A DNA stretch of 64,000 nucleotides from NCBI GenBank assembly GCA_025618425.1, contig CM046836.1:11090061-11154060 (forward strand). Direction: 5' to 3'. Source of the stretch: Heliocidaris tuberculata. Its lineage: Eukaryota > Echinodermata > Echinoidea > Camarodonta > Echinometridae. A model generated the notes under the pieces. It had not been told where the DNA came from. It worked only from the letters and a program-made list of their open reading frames with translations, and ran no database searches. Below are positions 47,711 through 58,430 of this stretch, piece after piece. Positions within the stretch are counted from its first letter, which is position 1. Each line of letters opens with the position of its first letter. The translations under genes were made by a program, and so were the position numbers.

Positions 47711-49342
47711 CTACCTCCTAGGGTTTAAGCTAACATTGAAGTGTTTGGGTCGCCTGGCCAATCCGTCCTTCCCTTCCATGTTAACTTCGCCGTCTTTGGA
47801 ATGCTCGACGGAGAAATGTTGGAGGAAGATGGTGAAGAAGAGAAAGAGTTCGATTCGCGCCAAATCGGACCCGATGCATCGTCTGCGCCCGACGCTGAAC
47901 GGAATCACGTGTTTCTTCATCTCCAGGTCGATGGTGCCGTCTGATGTCAGGAAACGGTGGGCGTTGAAGACTTCGGGTTCGTGCCATACCTTGCGATCAA
48001 AGTGAGCCGAGTAGAGGTTGACGAAGACAACGGTGTCCTTAGGCACAAAGTACCCATCGAGCACGGTATTGTCCGTCGTGCTATGTGGAATAGCAAACGT
48101 GACAGGGGTCGCGTGACGCATGATTTCAAGCAGGCAGGATTGTGTAAATGGGAGCTTTTCGCGGTCTTCCAGCGTTGGTAGTCGATCATGACCGACTACC
48201 TCCTCTATCTCCTGCTGGATTTTAGTTTGGATGTCTGGATGAGCTGCCATGTAGAGGAAGCACCACTCGAGCGTTGTGGAAACGGTTTCGAATCCAGCCC
48301 CAAAATAGTCAAAGCAAGTATCGAGCAGCATCTCCTCATTAATGCCAACTTTCTTCTTTTCATCTTCGCTGTAACGCCGCCCTGATGTGACGAGATGGTC
48401 GAGGATATCACGCTCGGAACCGTCCTCGTATTCTTCAGTATGTGTGTCGAGCAATTTCCCACCAACATATGAACGGAACTCCTTCAACAACTCTGTAAAT
48501 TCGTTGGTCGTTTTCGTAAGGAAGACGCGGAGCCAGGGCATGAAATCGACTGGGTTCCCGCTACCCGTGGCCGCTGAGAAGCGGTCGGAAATCTTGAGAA
48601 GGTTCAGAAGGGTTTCATCTTTATAGGTATGTCGCTTGCTGAACATGAACCAGCACATAATGTTGCTGACAGCGAGTCGAAGAACATTTCTGATGTCCTG
48701 AGCATTATCGGAGAGTGACTTGCATTGCTTACCAGCTTCATTATTGTTGTTTTCGTCACATGTGATATGCTTGATATGCTGCACGAGTTCTGTGGCCTCC
48801 GTCGAAACCACTGATTCAACGAACTTCACCTGACTGCCAGCCGTGAAGTGACGGAGCGACGATTCGGCCAGTTTTCGATGCAGCTTCCAGCTTTCCCCGT
48901 AGTTGGCGAAAGATAGCGATGTCCCACTCTTACCACCAGCATTGATCAGACCAAAAGTGAAGAGTTCTGGACGACCAGCAAAAACCACAGCCTGTTTGAT
49001 GAGCGCTTTATGGATGGCCTCGTAACCATTCAAAACAAGCACCGGTCGGCTTCCGAGCCGAATCTGGAAGATGGAGCCGAACTTCTCCGCAAGATTCGTC
49101 AGCGAGATGTGGGGTGCGGTGCGTCCGAGAGAAAGCATATTGCCAAGCACTGGGATCCCCCATGGACCCGGGAGAGGCTTGGCTTTATCCCCGCTCGATT
49201 TGACCCGCATCTTCGTGGATTCCGTCAGCCATACCCGGGTGACGAGAATGACGACGGTGACGAGCAAGAAATACGAAGCGATCGTCTCGCTCAGGTACTG
49301 GGGACCTGGACTCATGGAGGCCGTCGCACTTACGTCCAGCAT
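47711..49342 (-). CDS. CYP1-like cytochrome P450, group C, copy 1
   Basis: Intronless frame of 543 residues from the ATG at 49342. The open frame continues 72 codons further upstream (to 49558), but the chosen Met ([10 protein letters not shown]) places the anchor at about 22-37, before LPGPWGIP (57-64), as in the paralogues, and has A at -3. The C-helix has W152xxxR156 and the I-helix FGAGFET with Thr353. ExxR is E406-R409 and the heme loop [10 protein letters not shown] has Cys489. An Asn-rich insert (about residues 192-210) between the E and F helix regions accounts for the extra length. The [15 protein letters not shown] segment near the N-terminus is shared with the gene at 62336, defining group C. 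It is the only P450 here on the minus strand. Its upstream DNA carries repeated TTGCGTG motifs, suggesting AhR/ARNT-type regulation. Confidence 0.92.
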   Translation of the reverse strand: MLDVSATASMSPGPQYLSETIASYFLLVTVVILVTRVWLTESTKMRVKSSGDKAKPLPGPWGIPVLGNMLSLGRTAPHISLTNLAEKFGSIFQIRLGSRPVLVLNGYEAIHKALIKQAVVFAGRPELFTFGLINAGGKSGTSLSFANYGESWKLHRKLAESSLRHFTAGSQVKFVESVVSTEATELVQHIKHITCDENNNNEAGKQCKSLSDNAQDIRNVLRLAVSNIMCWFMFSKRHTYKDETLLNLLKISDRFSAATGSGNPVDFMPWLRVFLTKTTNEFTELLKEFRSYVGGKLLDTHTEEYEDGSERDILDHLVTSGRRYSEDEKKKVGINEEMLLDTCFDYFGAGFETVSTTLEWCFLYMAAHPDIQTKIQQEIEEVVGHDRLPTLEDREKLPFTQSCLLEIMRHATPVTFAIPHSTTDNTVLDGYFVPKDTVVFVNLYSAHFDRKVWHEPEVFNAHRFLTSDGTIDLEMKKHVIPFSVGRRRCIGSDLARIELFLFFTIFLQHFSVEHSKDGEVNMEGKDGLARRPKHFNVSLNPRR

Positions 49343-49520
49343 CTTGCAGTCTTGAAGTGGAGACAAGTTTGTGAGATAAAAAGTCAATATTACTTTCGAA
49401 AAACTTTCTCGAAATGAGCTTGGCGATGAGAAAAGTGATAATGATAATTCTGGAAGAATCTCTGTGGTAACTGTTTCGATGACGAGCAAGTTGAGAAATG
49501 ATGACTCCAGACGTGAGAGT

Positions 49521-49534
49521 GGCCTTAAATAATC
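49521..49534 (-). promoter_or_regulatory. Possible TATA-like element of the minus-strand P450
   Basis: On the minus strand GATTATTTAAGGCC lies about 180 bp upstream of the chosen start codon and between it and the XRE-like cluster. The TATTTAAG core is a plausible TATA box, but AT-rich background makes such matches common. Confidence 0.3.
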
Positions 49535-49715
49535 TTTTCGCAAACTTAAGTTACGCAAGCATCACGTTGCGAAGAAGGCTTCTTCTCTCAATATTTGAAG
49601 TCAGCCAGCCATTTAAATCGATCTCTTGAGCCCATTGAAGTTATCCATCAATAAATAACAGTGCGTGCGTCTCTTCGTGCATGAGGGGCATAAACATTAG
49701 CCTGCTCAGCTGGGT

Positions 49716-50278
49716 TTGCGTGCACTCTTTATTCTCACGACCTCGATCTACCTAGTCTCAAATATTTACCACTAACTAAATCTATCGGAATTTCGAAGTT
49801 AGGTTTTACATTAATATTGACTGCAATAACCAGTGAACAGGTCTATTTACATTTTAATTACATTTTTTATAAAAAAATATATAGAAATTTTCAAATTCCC
49901 CCGTGAAAATTATACTCCCTTTTCAATAATTTAACAGAAAGTGTATGTATGAATAGACTACTAATCATCGTCTGCTAGGTACTTTAGCGCGCGGACCTTG
50001 TACACCTGTACGGCGTTTGCGTGCGAGCCGACCCCCATAGCCATTGTATCGAAGCGAAAATTGCGTGCGAACGAAACCGCCTCATCTAAAAGAGTTCACT
50101 CCACTGTGACTGACTGATTGAAATGTAAAAAAGGAGAAAATCATAGGGGCTTGAAGTAGTTTGACAAACACAACCATTTACATAATGATTGTTACCGTTT
50201 TCGCACGCAACTCTGTCATCATATTTAGACTGATATTGTTTCGGAAAGATAAAGGTCTTCGGTCCTCTCTGCACGCAA
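49716..50278. promoter_or_regulatory. Cluster of XRE (AhR/ARNT)-like motifs
   Basis: Five TTGCGTG cores lie in 563 bp upstream of the minus-strand P450: plus strand at 49716, 50017 and 50061, minus strand at 50214-50220 and 50272-50278. Three of them (50017-50026, 50061-50070 and, inverted, 50211-50220) are the identical 10-mer TTGCGTGCGA, a full match to the extended dioxin/xenobiotic response consensus (T/G)NGCGTG(A/C)(G/C)A. They sit about 375-935 bp before the start codon. Vertebrate CYP1 promoters carry several such sites. Binding here is inferred. Confidence 0.55.
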
Positions 50279-50893
50279 GCAACATGAATAAAACCCCCTT
50301 CTAGAGTTATCATGATCTTTGTGTCCATAGCGGGTGAAAAATCAGAGAATATCAGAGCAAGGAGCCCCTTAATATTTCTTCCATTTAAACAAATTTACAC
50401 ATGTGAATGAAAACTTCTATTTTAACAGGCAAGAGAAAAAACAACAACAAAACTTTCCAAAGGAAGTAGGAGATTCGTATTCCACACCGATATTTCCGGA
50501 ACTTTTTTTTCGAATGACTATTTATTTCAAAGCCCTTTGAACAAATATTGCTTGGAGGATTTCACATATAAACCATTTTTTTTTTCATAGAATGGTAGCA
50601 TCTACTACGGACTGTACAATTAACTCTTTTCAAATTCGTGTACTATGTAATTGTTTATGAGCTGTCGGTTTAGTTAACTTAACGATACATTGCAATGCTT
50701 TGTCCAATGCGATGATGATGATGGTAATGATGATATTAGTGTTTAGTGATAATAATAATAATAGTAATAACGACGATAACAAGAATAATAATGATAATAA
50801 CAATGAGAATAAAAAATATGATGATAACAGTAATGATAATAATAGTTGTTATTATAATGATAAATTATAATAATAAATAATAATAATAAATAA

Positions 50894-51292
50894 TGATTAA
50901 AGATAACTAAATTTTTTATAATATCAGTAACATTAATAATAGAAATAATTAATAAAAGTATGAATATTTATGTGGACCAGCTTCAAATGGTATATGGCGC
51001 TTGCAACTGGGAAAGAAAACAAATGAAGAAAAAATTGTCATTTTTCATTTAGTATTCATATCGTCAAAACGTTCGTCCCCCAAATAATATTACTTTTTTC
51101 ATCGATATGCATTTTCAATTCGGACTTCTCTGAATATTTAAGTTAATTTGCTAACAATGAACAAATTTTATTTTCCTTTTTTTTTTTTTTTTTTTTTTTG
51201 TTGGTCTTTTTTAGTTTGGTCTGTTATGTGTAGCTCATATACATCCAACAGAAAGTATGATATGATATTTCAAAACCTGGAACGTCTACTTT
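50894..51292 (+). repeat. ~399-bp tandem duplication, unit 1
   Basis: The unit begins TGATTAAAGATAACTAAAT and ends CTGGAACGTCTACTTT. It is repeated immediately at 51293-51689. Apart from the poly-T length (23 T here, 21 T in unit 2) I saw no differences, so the duplication is recent or an assembly artefact. Confidence 0.9.
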
Positions 51293-51689
51293 TGATTAAA
51301 GATAACTAAATTTTTTATAATATCAGTAACATTAATAATAGAAATAATTAATAAAAGTATGAATATTTATGTGGACCAGCTTCAAATGGTATATGGCGCT
51401 TGCAACTGGGAAAGAAAACAAATGAAGAAAAAATTGTCATTTTTCATTTAGTATTCATATCGTCAAAACGTTCGTCCCCCAAATAATATTACTTTTTTCA
51501 TCGATATGCATTTTCAATTCGGACTTCTCTGAATATTTAAGTTAATTTGCTAACAATGAACAAATTTTATTTTCCTTTTTTTTTTTTTTTTTTTTTGTTG
51601 GTCTTTTTTAGTTTGGTCTGTTATGTGTAGCTCATATACATCCAACAGAAAGTATGATATGATATTTCAAAACCTGGAACGTCTACTTT
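51293..51689 (+). repeat. ~397-bp tandem duplication, unit 2
   Basis: Second unit of the direct tandem duplication. It joins unique sequence after CTGGAACGTCTACTTTA. The short frame starting at 51623 is formed by its 3' end plus unique DNA and shows no recognised domain. Confidence 0.9.
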
Positions 51690-52619
51690 ATTTTACTTTG
51701 CGTGTATCTCGTATGACACAGGAAATCATGGGAATTTTAAAACCATGTGTGACCTCCCCTGGATCACTTAAACAGTCAGTTCTCGACGAATTGAATCTAA
51801 AGCAAGTTGCACTTTTGTAGAAAAGCGCGGAACGTAGCAGGATTTGTATAGCAATCGCAGCCCGAATGATGTCATTCAGTGATGTCGAAATACGATCGGA
51901 AAGACGTTTTCTGCTATTTCTCCTGAGGCTTTATTTAATACAGGCTCAAATAATGCTTGAGTAAACCGGGTATTAGTATAATCCATCCATTTTGAATAAG
52001 TCGTTTATCTTGTCTTATTCTCCATCACGTATTTTTTGTCAACCTTGAGCTTAAACACAACACCTTTAAGACGATGGCCCTTTGAAAAAAAAAAACAGGG
52101 AAGGTGCCGGGGCCAGGGAGGGGGGCTAAATTTTCAATTTTAGATTCAAATCTCTCTTCATTCTGAAGGACTGTATTTCATTTGTCTTCAAAATCATTAC
52201 TTTATTTATTATTATCATTAAAACATATTTAAACAAGATAAAAACAATCAGCGCAGAGACTGTTTTACATTGTAGTCCTGTGACATATTAAGAAATATAA
52301 CACTGTATAATAAAAAAAGATCCATACATATATAATAAGTACAAAACATTTATTGGAGAAAAATTAAAGACGAAAAGTGTACTTGTGAAATTATATATAT
52401 TCCATTGGATGCCGGACAACTCTCTGTCTATCCAAACAGTTGTCACCGGCAATCACAGCAGTAAAGGCACCCGTTAAAGCCAGAAGTATCAGTGAATTGA
52501 TCCATTAGAAAGTAGAAAGTTAAAGGGAAATAATAGAGATAGAGAGTAGACATCAGCTGATCGGTTCACCAGCACATCCGAGCCCCGCGCACGCTCCCAC
52601 CGCAAAGGCTACCAGCGGA

Positions 52620-53448
52620 GAACTGAAAGGGGAATGAAAGGCAACAAACATTAGCCTATAATCATGTAGATAATTGTCAGCCTATTATAAATATCTTGAA
52701 ATTACTCCTATTTGATTATTAAAGAAGGAGAACAATGTCTCAAGAAGTTGCAGTTTCCTTGCTAGACATTACCCCACGGGGGCTGCCATATTCTTTACAA
52801 AGTAATGTCAGAGCAGTGCTATTTGTGAGATACACAATTGACCTACTACAATGACGCTCATGATCTCATGTGGAATGCATGACACTGGATTTTTTCATTA
52901 TAAACCATTTTTGTAGTCGTATACATTCAAATGAAGATACATGTACTTTTATCCTGCCATATAACCTATTTGTGCCAAGATATTTGGTTCAGCTGTTTCA
53001 TAGCTGGAGCACTTTCTTTTGTTAAGCAGGATTCGGCATGCTCAAGTTGTTACCTGGTTTGTCAATTTTTTCAAAGAAGTGACAAAGACCTACATACAAC
53101 GGCTCGTAGATCATGTAGATAGCACCTGTTCGAGATGCTGTGGTACCAAGATGGCTGCCATTTTGCGTTGGTGGCTTTAGTTGTACAATATGGCTGCTAT
53201 TCATTATGCAATATCATATCAATTGTGTACAGGTAAATGGACATGTACTAGTATGACATCACATTTTTTCAAAATGGCAGCCCCCTTTGGGATAATATCT
53301 AGCAAGGAATCTGCAAACTTTAGAGAGATTGTTCTCCTTACTGAGTAATAATCAAATACGAGTATTTTCAAGATATTTTGAACAGGCTGACAATTTTCCA
53401 CATGATTATCAGCTAATGTTTGTTGAGTTTCATTCTCCTTGACAGTTT
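52620..53448. mobile_element. ~830-bp fold-back element
   Basis: The left arm (about 52620-52850) and right arm (about 53215-53448) are inverted and diverged copies. Shared words in inverse order include CAACAAACATTAGC, ATAATCATGT, AATTGTCAGCCT, ATCTTGAAA, TTTGATTATTA, AAGGAGAACAAT, TTCCTTGCTAGA and GGGGGCTGCCAT. The middle contains CAAGATGGCTGCCAT-like sequence. There is no transposase. Many substitutions and indels indicate an old insertion. Confidence 0.75.
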
Positions 53449-54009
53449 ATCAGAGGCCCACCCGACAGTGCAACAACAAATATGTGCTTTGTATATATGC
53501 AAAGTAATTCTAATTAATTAATATGTAATCAATTTCTTGGTTATGACTTGTACTTAATGTAGGACAACATGGCCCTTGTTATGATTGTGGAAAGCAATTT
53601 CGTAACTAACAATGCTACCCTGTATAAGTAAAACTACAAATGAAATAAATAAACAACTCAAGTTTGAGCACTTAAATTATTTAAGCATCGATTGTTATTG
53701 GATTTTCAATGATTAACACTTATTACAATCAATATTTATTTCCCTTATCATCTTTAACTGACCAAGGGGTCATTTTGGACTGAACACGCGAAAGAAAATA
53801 TCAGCGACATCGCGTGACATGGAAGTACGATTGTTAAAACGAGACGAGGACATAATTGTTTGGCGAACTGGTTCGGTTCAAAAGAGACACTTTGTTATGT
53901 AAATGAAGATCCCAATTAATAGGAGTTTTTATGCAGGATATACGGTTCAGTCTTGCCAAGGACTGCACATGTTCATGTAGTCGGAAGGTCGACAAAAATC
54001 AAACCCACA

Positions 54010-54350
54010 CGAGATAAAGTGAAGGAGAAGGTGCAGAAGAAGGAGGAGGAGGAGGAGGAAGAGAAGGGAAAGAAGAAGAAGAAGAAGAAGAAGAAGAAGA
54101 AGAAGAAGAAGAAGAAGAAGAAGAATAGGGAGAAGAAAAAGGAGGAGGAGGAGTAGGAGAAGAAGAGGAAGAAGAATAGGGAGAAGAAAAGGGAGAAGAA
54201 GGAGGAGAAGAAGAAGAAGAATAGGGAGAAGAAGGAGGAGTAGGATAAGAGGAAGGAAGAATGGAGAGAAGAAGAAGGAGGAGAAGAAGAAAGAAAAAGA
54301 AGAAGAGGAATAGGGAGAAGAAGGAGATGAAGAAGAAGAGAAGGTGAAAG
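54010..54350 (+). repeat. Purine-only GAA/GGA tract
   Basis: More than 300 bp of almost uninterrupted purines on the plus strand, including about 17 pure GAA triplets at 54073-54125 and degenerate GAAGAAGGAGGA units with AGGGAGAAG interruptions. It can form triplex (H-DNA). Glu/Lys and Ser/Phe frames are artefacts. Confidence 0.9.
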
Positions 54351-56197
54351 CAAGGGAACAAGGGAGTTATAATGAACATGAAGAAAGGAATGAGATGGAA
54401 AAAAAGGAGAAATATTTAGAGGAGGTGATAAGCGAGAGTTATGGTGTTGGTGTAGAAAATTAGGGAAGAAATAAAAAGAGAGTGTATATATTGGAAATAA
54501 GGGACATATGGGAAAATATTTAAGAAGTTTCATGAATATAATCATTTCACATATTCTTTACCAAGCATAATCATCTTTTCAACTTCATTCAAATTTGAAC
54601 AAAAACAGCAATATTCCCATTCATTAACTGCTAGAAGGTAATTTTTTTCCCCTTCAAATTGCTGGAATAAGAAAGAAGTGTTCGTGACATGGAAATGAGT
54701 ACAAGAGATTGTAATGAGTGCTAAATAACCTATTTATGATAATGGATGCAAACAGAACTATAGGAAGGACAAGTGTAAAGTAAACTTCGCGTGATAACGA
54801 GATATTTACTCAAAGTACAAAGTCAAAAATGCGATCGTTATTGATATTAATTTATATGGGAAGTATAGGGATAAAGATAACAGAACAATAAGTCTTTTCC
54901 TTCTTCTTTCATCAGCTCACGTGAAACAAACAATTAAAAAGGAAGTATGAATTGGTCAAACGAAAAGGATTTCATCAAAAGGCAGTTTTGTATTTATTGT
55001 AACAAAGAATTGGGGACACCCAGTGCACAAAAAAAATCACACTACAGTGCAATTTTTCGGAAATTCAGGTGCTCTGGAACGAACCGTTGGGTTGTGATAT
55101 CTTCCTCTAATATTAATTCTGTTAAAATTCTAGAATAAGGCAAATCCATTTCAGGAGGCCACTTGATCTTTTCAACACCGATTAAGCAATATTATGGTCG
55201 TTAATATGTACGTATACACTTAAGGAAATCTCCGAAAAGTCCACTTTTCTTCAAACAATGAAGTTGTACTTTTCATTATTATCAATTCGTGAACCTTAAC
55301 TTAAACTACAAGGAAAATAAATTGTCGGGAAAGGGCATATGGTGGTAAAGTGATCAGTAAATATGACTTTAAAAATGTAGTAATATTATACAGAGTAGAA
55401 GTTTAGAGAATTCTTATAAGGGAAATCATAACGAGAACAAGAATAATTGAAAAACTTTTTCAAAAACAAATGAATACATAATGCACGAGTTATAGTCGGC
55501 TAAAACTTTTGAAAGATAACGTACCAGTTTAGAAATCAACTAAACGTGTTCGGGAAGAAATAGATCTACCATTAAATAAATAAAATATTAAATTTGATTC
55601 CTAAAAGATGATCATGCATTAATCAGGCAAGGAGATGATGACGGAATGTTAATATTCCCACCTGGTTTTTGAGGGCGTCCACTTTTCTCTTAAATTCAAC
55701 GATAACTTTGAAAAACGTTCCGCCGCCCCTGAATTATCAACTAAATACCAAGAAATATAAGACGAAGAGGGCGTAAAATGAGAATAAAGAGGAAAGGGGT
55801 AATGAAGGGGAAAAAAAGCAAAAGGGACAAATGTAGACCCAAAACTTGCCCACCCCCCCCCCCCCCACCATTGCAGCAAAGTAATAATTTGGATGGAAAA
55901 TTAAATGAAGAGACGATTAAAGAGAAATTCGAAATATATTTTTTTTTAATGTAAAAGCATACATGCCACGGTACGCACAACAAATCATTATGTCTGTAAA
56001 TATGCATATCCTTGGTTGAACGTCTTCTGTACTGAACTTTAGAAGCCTTTATTATCAAAATGTCCAGACGAATAAATTGGTTTCTTGCATAATGTTGCGT
56101 AACCAGAAACATTCATGCAAAGTGAATACATAAAAAATAAATAACAAAGGCTCGGTCTCCTTCAGTTGTAAACGGAACGCAAAAAGATTATTATCCA

Positions 56198-56399
56198 GGA
56201 ACTCAATATCCCTGGATACTTATATAATATTGAATGGCCTTGAGTGGGATACAAGGATATATCGCACGAGCTATGAGCATATTTCACGAGTCGGCACGAC
56301 GAGTGAAATATTTTCAAAGCGAGTGCGATATATCCTTGTGTCCCACGAAAGAAAAGCCATTCAATATTATTATTATTAATTGTATGATACCTAGTTCCT
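56198..56399. repeat. Inverted-repeat (fold-back) segment
   Basis: AGGAACT, AATATTGAATGGC, GTGGGA.ACAAGG and GGATATATCGCAC on the left are answered by their complements on the right (GTGCGATATATCC, CCTTGTGTCCCAC, GCCATTCAATATT, AGTTCCT). The loop is about 56280-56310. A small MITE-like hairpin. Confidence 0.7.
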
Positions 56400-56578
56400 C
56401 AATTTTCACCATTACATGTCCTTATGTTTTTTGTATTGACTTCGACATAAAACAAAGGTAGAAAAAACATTTTTGTCTTTACCCAAGCATCTTGCAAGAG
56501 CTGCGCGCATACATCCATTGTCTTAACCTTTGCGTATTTAAGCGCGTATTCACTTTTTTACGCGTCACGCGCACCCCA

Positions 56579-56695
56579 AACCATGAGATATGGAGATATA
56601 TTGCACGGTCATCCGGGTCCTTTTACACAAACCATGAGATATTGTTTTAAAATTGCACGGTCATCCCGGTACTCTTGCGCAAACCATGAGATACG
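56579..56695 (+). repeat. ~52-bp tandem repeat, 2.3 units
   Basis: AAACCATGAGATA followed by ATTGCACGGTCATCC.GGT occurs at about 56579 and 56631, and a third partial AAACCATGAGATA at 56681. Short tandem duplication; function unknown. Confidence 0.7.
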
Positions 56696-56728
56696 CCAAT
56701 TTTTCTGGTCGCCTGAAAACCCTTCATA

Positions 56729-56786
56729 CAAATAATAATTGACAATACATAATGTTTAAACATTATGTATTGTCAATTATTATTTG
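56729..56786. repeat. Perfect 58-bp palindrome
   Basis: 29 bases (56729-56757, starting CAAATAATAATTGACAATAC) are followed with no spacer by their exact reverse complement (56758-56786). The centre is TGTTTAAACA. Flanking similarity continues imperfectly. Spacerless perfect palindromes are usually unstable, so this one is either young or sits within an active inverted-repeat element. Confidence 0.9.
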
Positions 56787-56867
56787 CATTTTGATGGGGT
56801 TTGTAACCATTTTATGGACTTTACATTCAATATTGTTGACCCGTTTTATAAAACAAATAGTTCATGT

Positions 56868-57008
56868 TTTGTGGCTCGAGCATTAGTGATATGCACTGCA
56901 CTCAGTTAAGTCACAATGAGACGGATAATGAACTCGACACGTCTCGTTCATTATCCCATTGGGACTTAACATTCGTGCAGTGCATATTTACTAATGCACT
57001 CGCAAACA
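56868..57008. repeat. Inverted-repeat segment with GCATTAGTGATATGCACTGCA arms
   Basis: Left motifs CATTAGTGATATGCACTGCA, TTAAGTC, AATGAGACG and GATAATGAAC are matched on the right by their complements in reverse order (GTTCATTATC, TTAAC, TGCAGTGCATATTTACTAATG). About 140 bp in total; probably a small fold-back element adjoining the palindrome. Confidence 0.65.
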
Positions 57009-57345
57009 TGCATTACTTGCATATTATATTATTTTAAATCGGGGGGGGGGGGGGGTAATATGGCACATGGCACACCCTATAATATTCAAAGTGGTATATT
57101 TTATTCACGTTTTCATCTGTTTTTCTGGTTAAGTAGTTCGTATCGGATTCTGTAAAAATATTCTATATTCAGTAGATACATGAATATCATTGTTAATCAT
57201 TAATTGTTAATTATCAAGGGGTAGTCTTCATAGTTGTCCTTTCATTGGTTGTCCGTGGGTAATCATCCATGTAGAGTAAGTGTCCCCAAGGTAGTTGTCC
57301 GAAAATCGGCTTATTTCATTTTAGAGTAACCCACCGCAATTATCA

Positions 57346-57591
57346 GAGTCGCATACAAAGAGTGTGGTCAACTCGATCTTCGTGGGTAGTAATGTGGTGC
57401 ACATTCTCCCTATTGTGTGTCTGCCCGACAAAGCAACCTATGCGCCATTCTCTAAACCCATTGAAACCAAGTTAGCTACACATGGTATAGATGGGTCTGA
57501 CATTTTTCGAAAGCACTGCCCTCTGACGTCTAATAACACGAGTGAAGACGATTCACTACAGGACAGCTATTATATCATAAGCAATAAATGA
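57346..57591 (+). CDS. Possible isolated terminal exon, unknown
   Basis: Frame open from after a TAG at 57322 to TGA at 57589-57591. It follows a candidate acceptor (TTATCAG, 57340-57346) and has balanced, coding-like composition unlike the surrounding AT-rich DNA. The deduced peptide (VVNSIFVGSNVVHILPIVCL onward) has a short hydrophobic stretch, then a Cys, charged and Ser/Asn-rich tail ending in SNK. It has no in-frame ATG, so it could only be a downstream exon. I recognise no family and found no neighbouring exon. It may equally be a relic or chance. Confidence 0.25.
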   Translation, partial: ESHTKSVVNSIFVGSNVVHILPIVCLPDKATYAPFSKPIETKLATHGIDGSDIFRKHCPLTSNNTSEDDSLQDSYYIISNK

Positions 57592-57654
57592 TGGAAATCC
57601 GTAGACAAGTTGAAAATTACGAATTTTCCCTTGATTTATTTTGAATGAAACATA

Positions 57655-57800
57655 ATAATATATAATAATATATAATATATAATGTATAGTATGATAATAA
57701 TAATATATTATACATTATATATCATATGACTATATTATGATAATGAAATAATATATTATGTAATAATAATATATAATAATATATAATAATAAATTTGATC
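57655..57800. repeat. ATAATAATATAT low-complexity tract
   Basis: About 145 bp of AT-only DNA with ATATAATAATAT units in both orientations, just after the possible exon. Confidence 0.8.
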
Positions 57801-58193
57801 AATATTATATCATAAGTATCTATAAAAATGTACGGTATTCAGTATGTGGTATTTAGAATATGAAACTTCATTGACATTGAATATCAATATTTTGTTTTAC
57901 AATACAATACGTTAAATCATAAACGATTATGAAAAAATATAGGTGTTGACAATGCTTCAAAAATACACAAAATATACCGAACCTGGAATGACTTCGACAA
58001 CATACAAGTATGTAAAAAAAAAAAAAAGTATGTATAAACAAAGAGTTCAGCTTCTTATTGGTCTGATACTGTCTATCATTATTTTCAACTACGCATAATT
58101 TAATTTAAGTGAGGAAACAACCGAATTGGATTGAAGTATTAAACAAAAATCGATTCTATATAAAGTTTCAAACCAGTACACCATTTGAGGAGT

Positions 58194-58269
58194 TGGTCTA
58201 GCGGTAACGTCTACGGGCAGCTCTTTGTATTACTACAAAATGACTCTGATCGGACCCAGGTTCGAATCT
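58194..58269 (+). repeat. tRNA-like A/B-box segment, probable SINE head
   Basis: TGGTCTAGCGG (58194-58204) resembles a tRNA A box and GGTTCGAATCT (58259-58269) a B box. The spacing fits Pol III promoters, but I could not fold a proper cloverleaf and the acceptor stem is missing. A tRNA-derived SINE or tRNA pseudogene is more likely than a functional tRNA. A (CA)n array follows at 58356-58430. Confidence 0.4.
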
Positions 58270-58355
58270 CATTCACGTCTTTCGGATGGGGACGTTAAAG
58301 GTCGGTCCCAGATGTAAACAATCATATTTGATCGATACACGTCTTTCAAAACTTA

Positions 58356-58358
58356 ATC

Positions 58359-58404
<46 letters not shown>

Positions 58405-58430
58405 CCACCCACACACACACACACACACAC
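58356..58430. repeat. (CA)n microsatellite
   Basis: CACACA array with CACCC interruptions, about 75 bp. Confidence 0.9.

Noticed and set aside
49343..49558. 72-codon N-terminal extension of the minus-strand P450
   Set aside because: It lies ahead of the membrane anchor, is not shared with any paralogue, and the internal Met at 49342 has an acceptable context and gives the expected length.
53953..54545. Frames of 67-190 codons, Lys/Glu- or Ser/Phe-rich
   Set aside because: They fall on the purine tract; low complexity on both strands.
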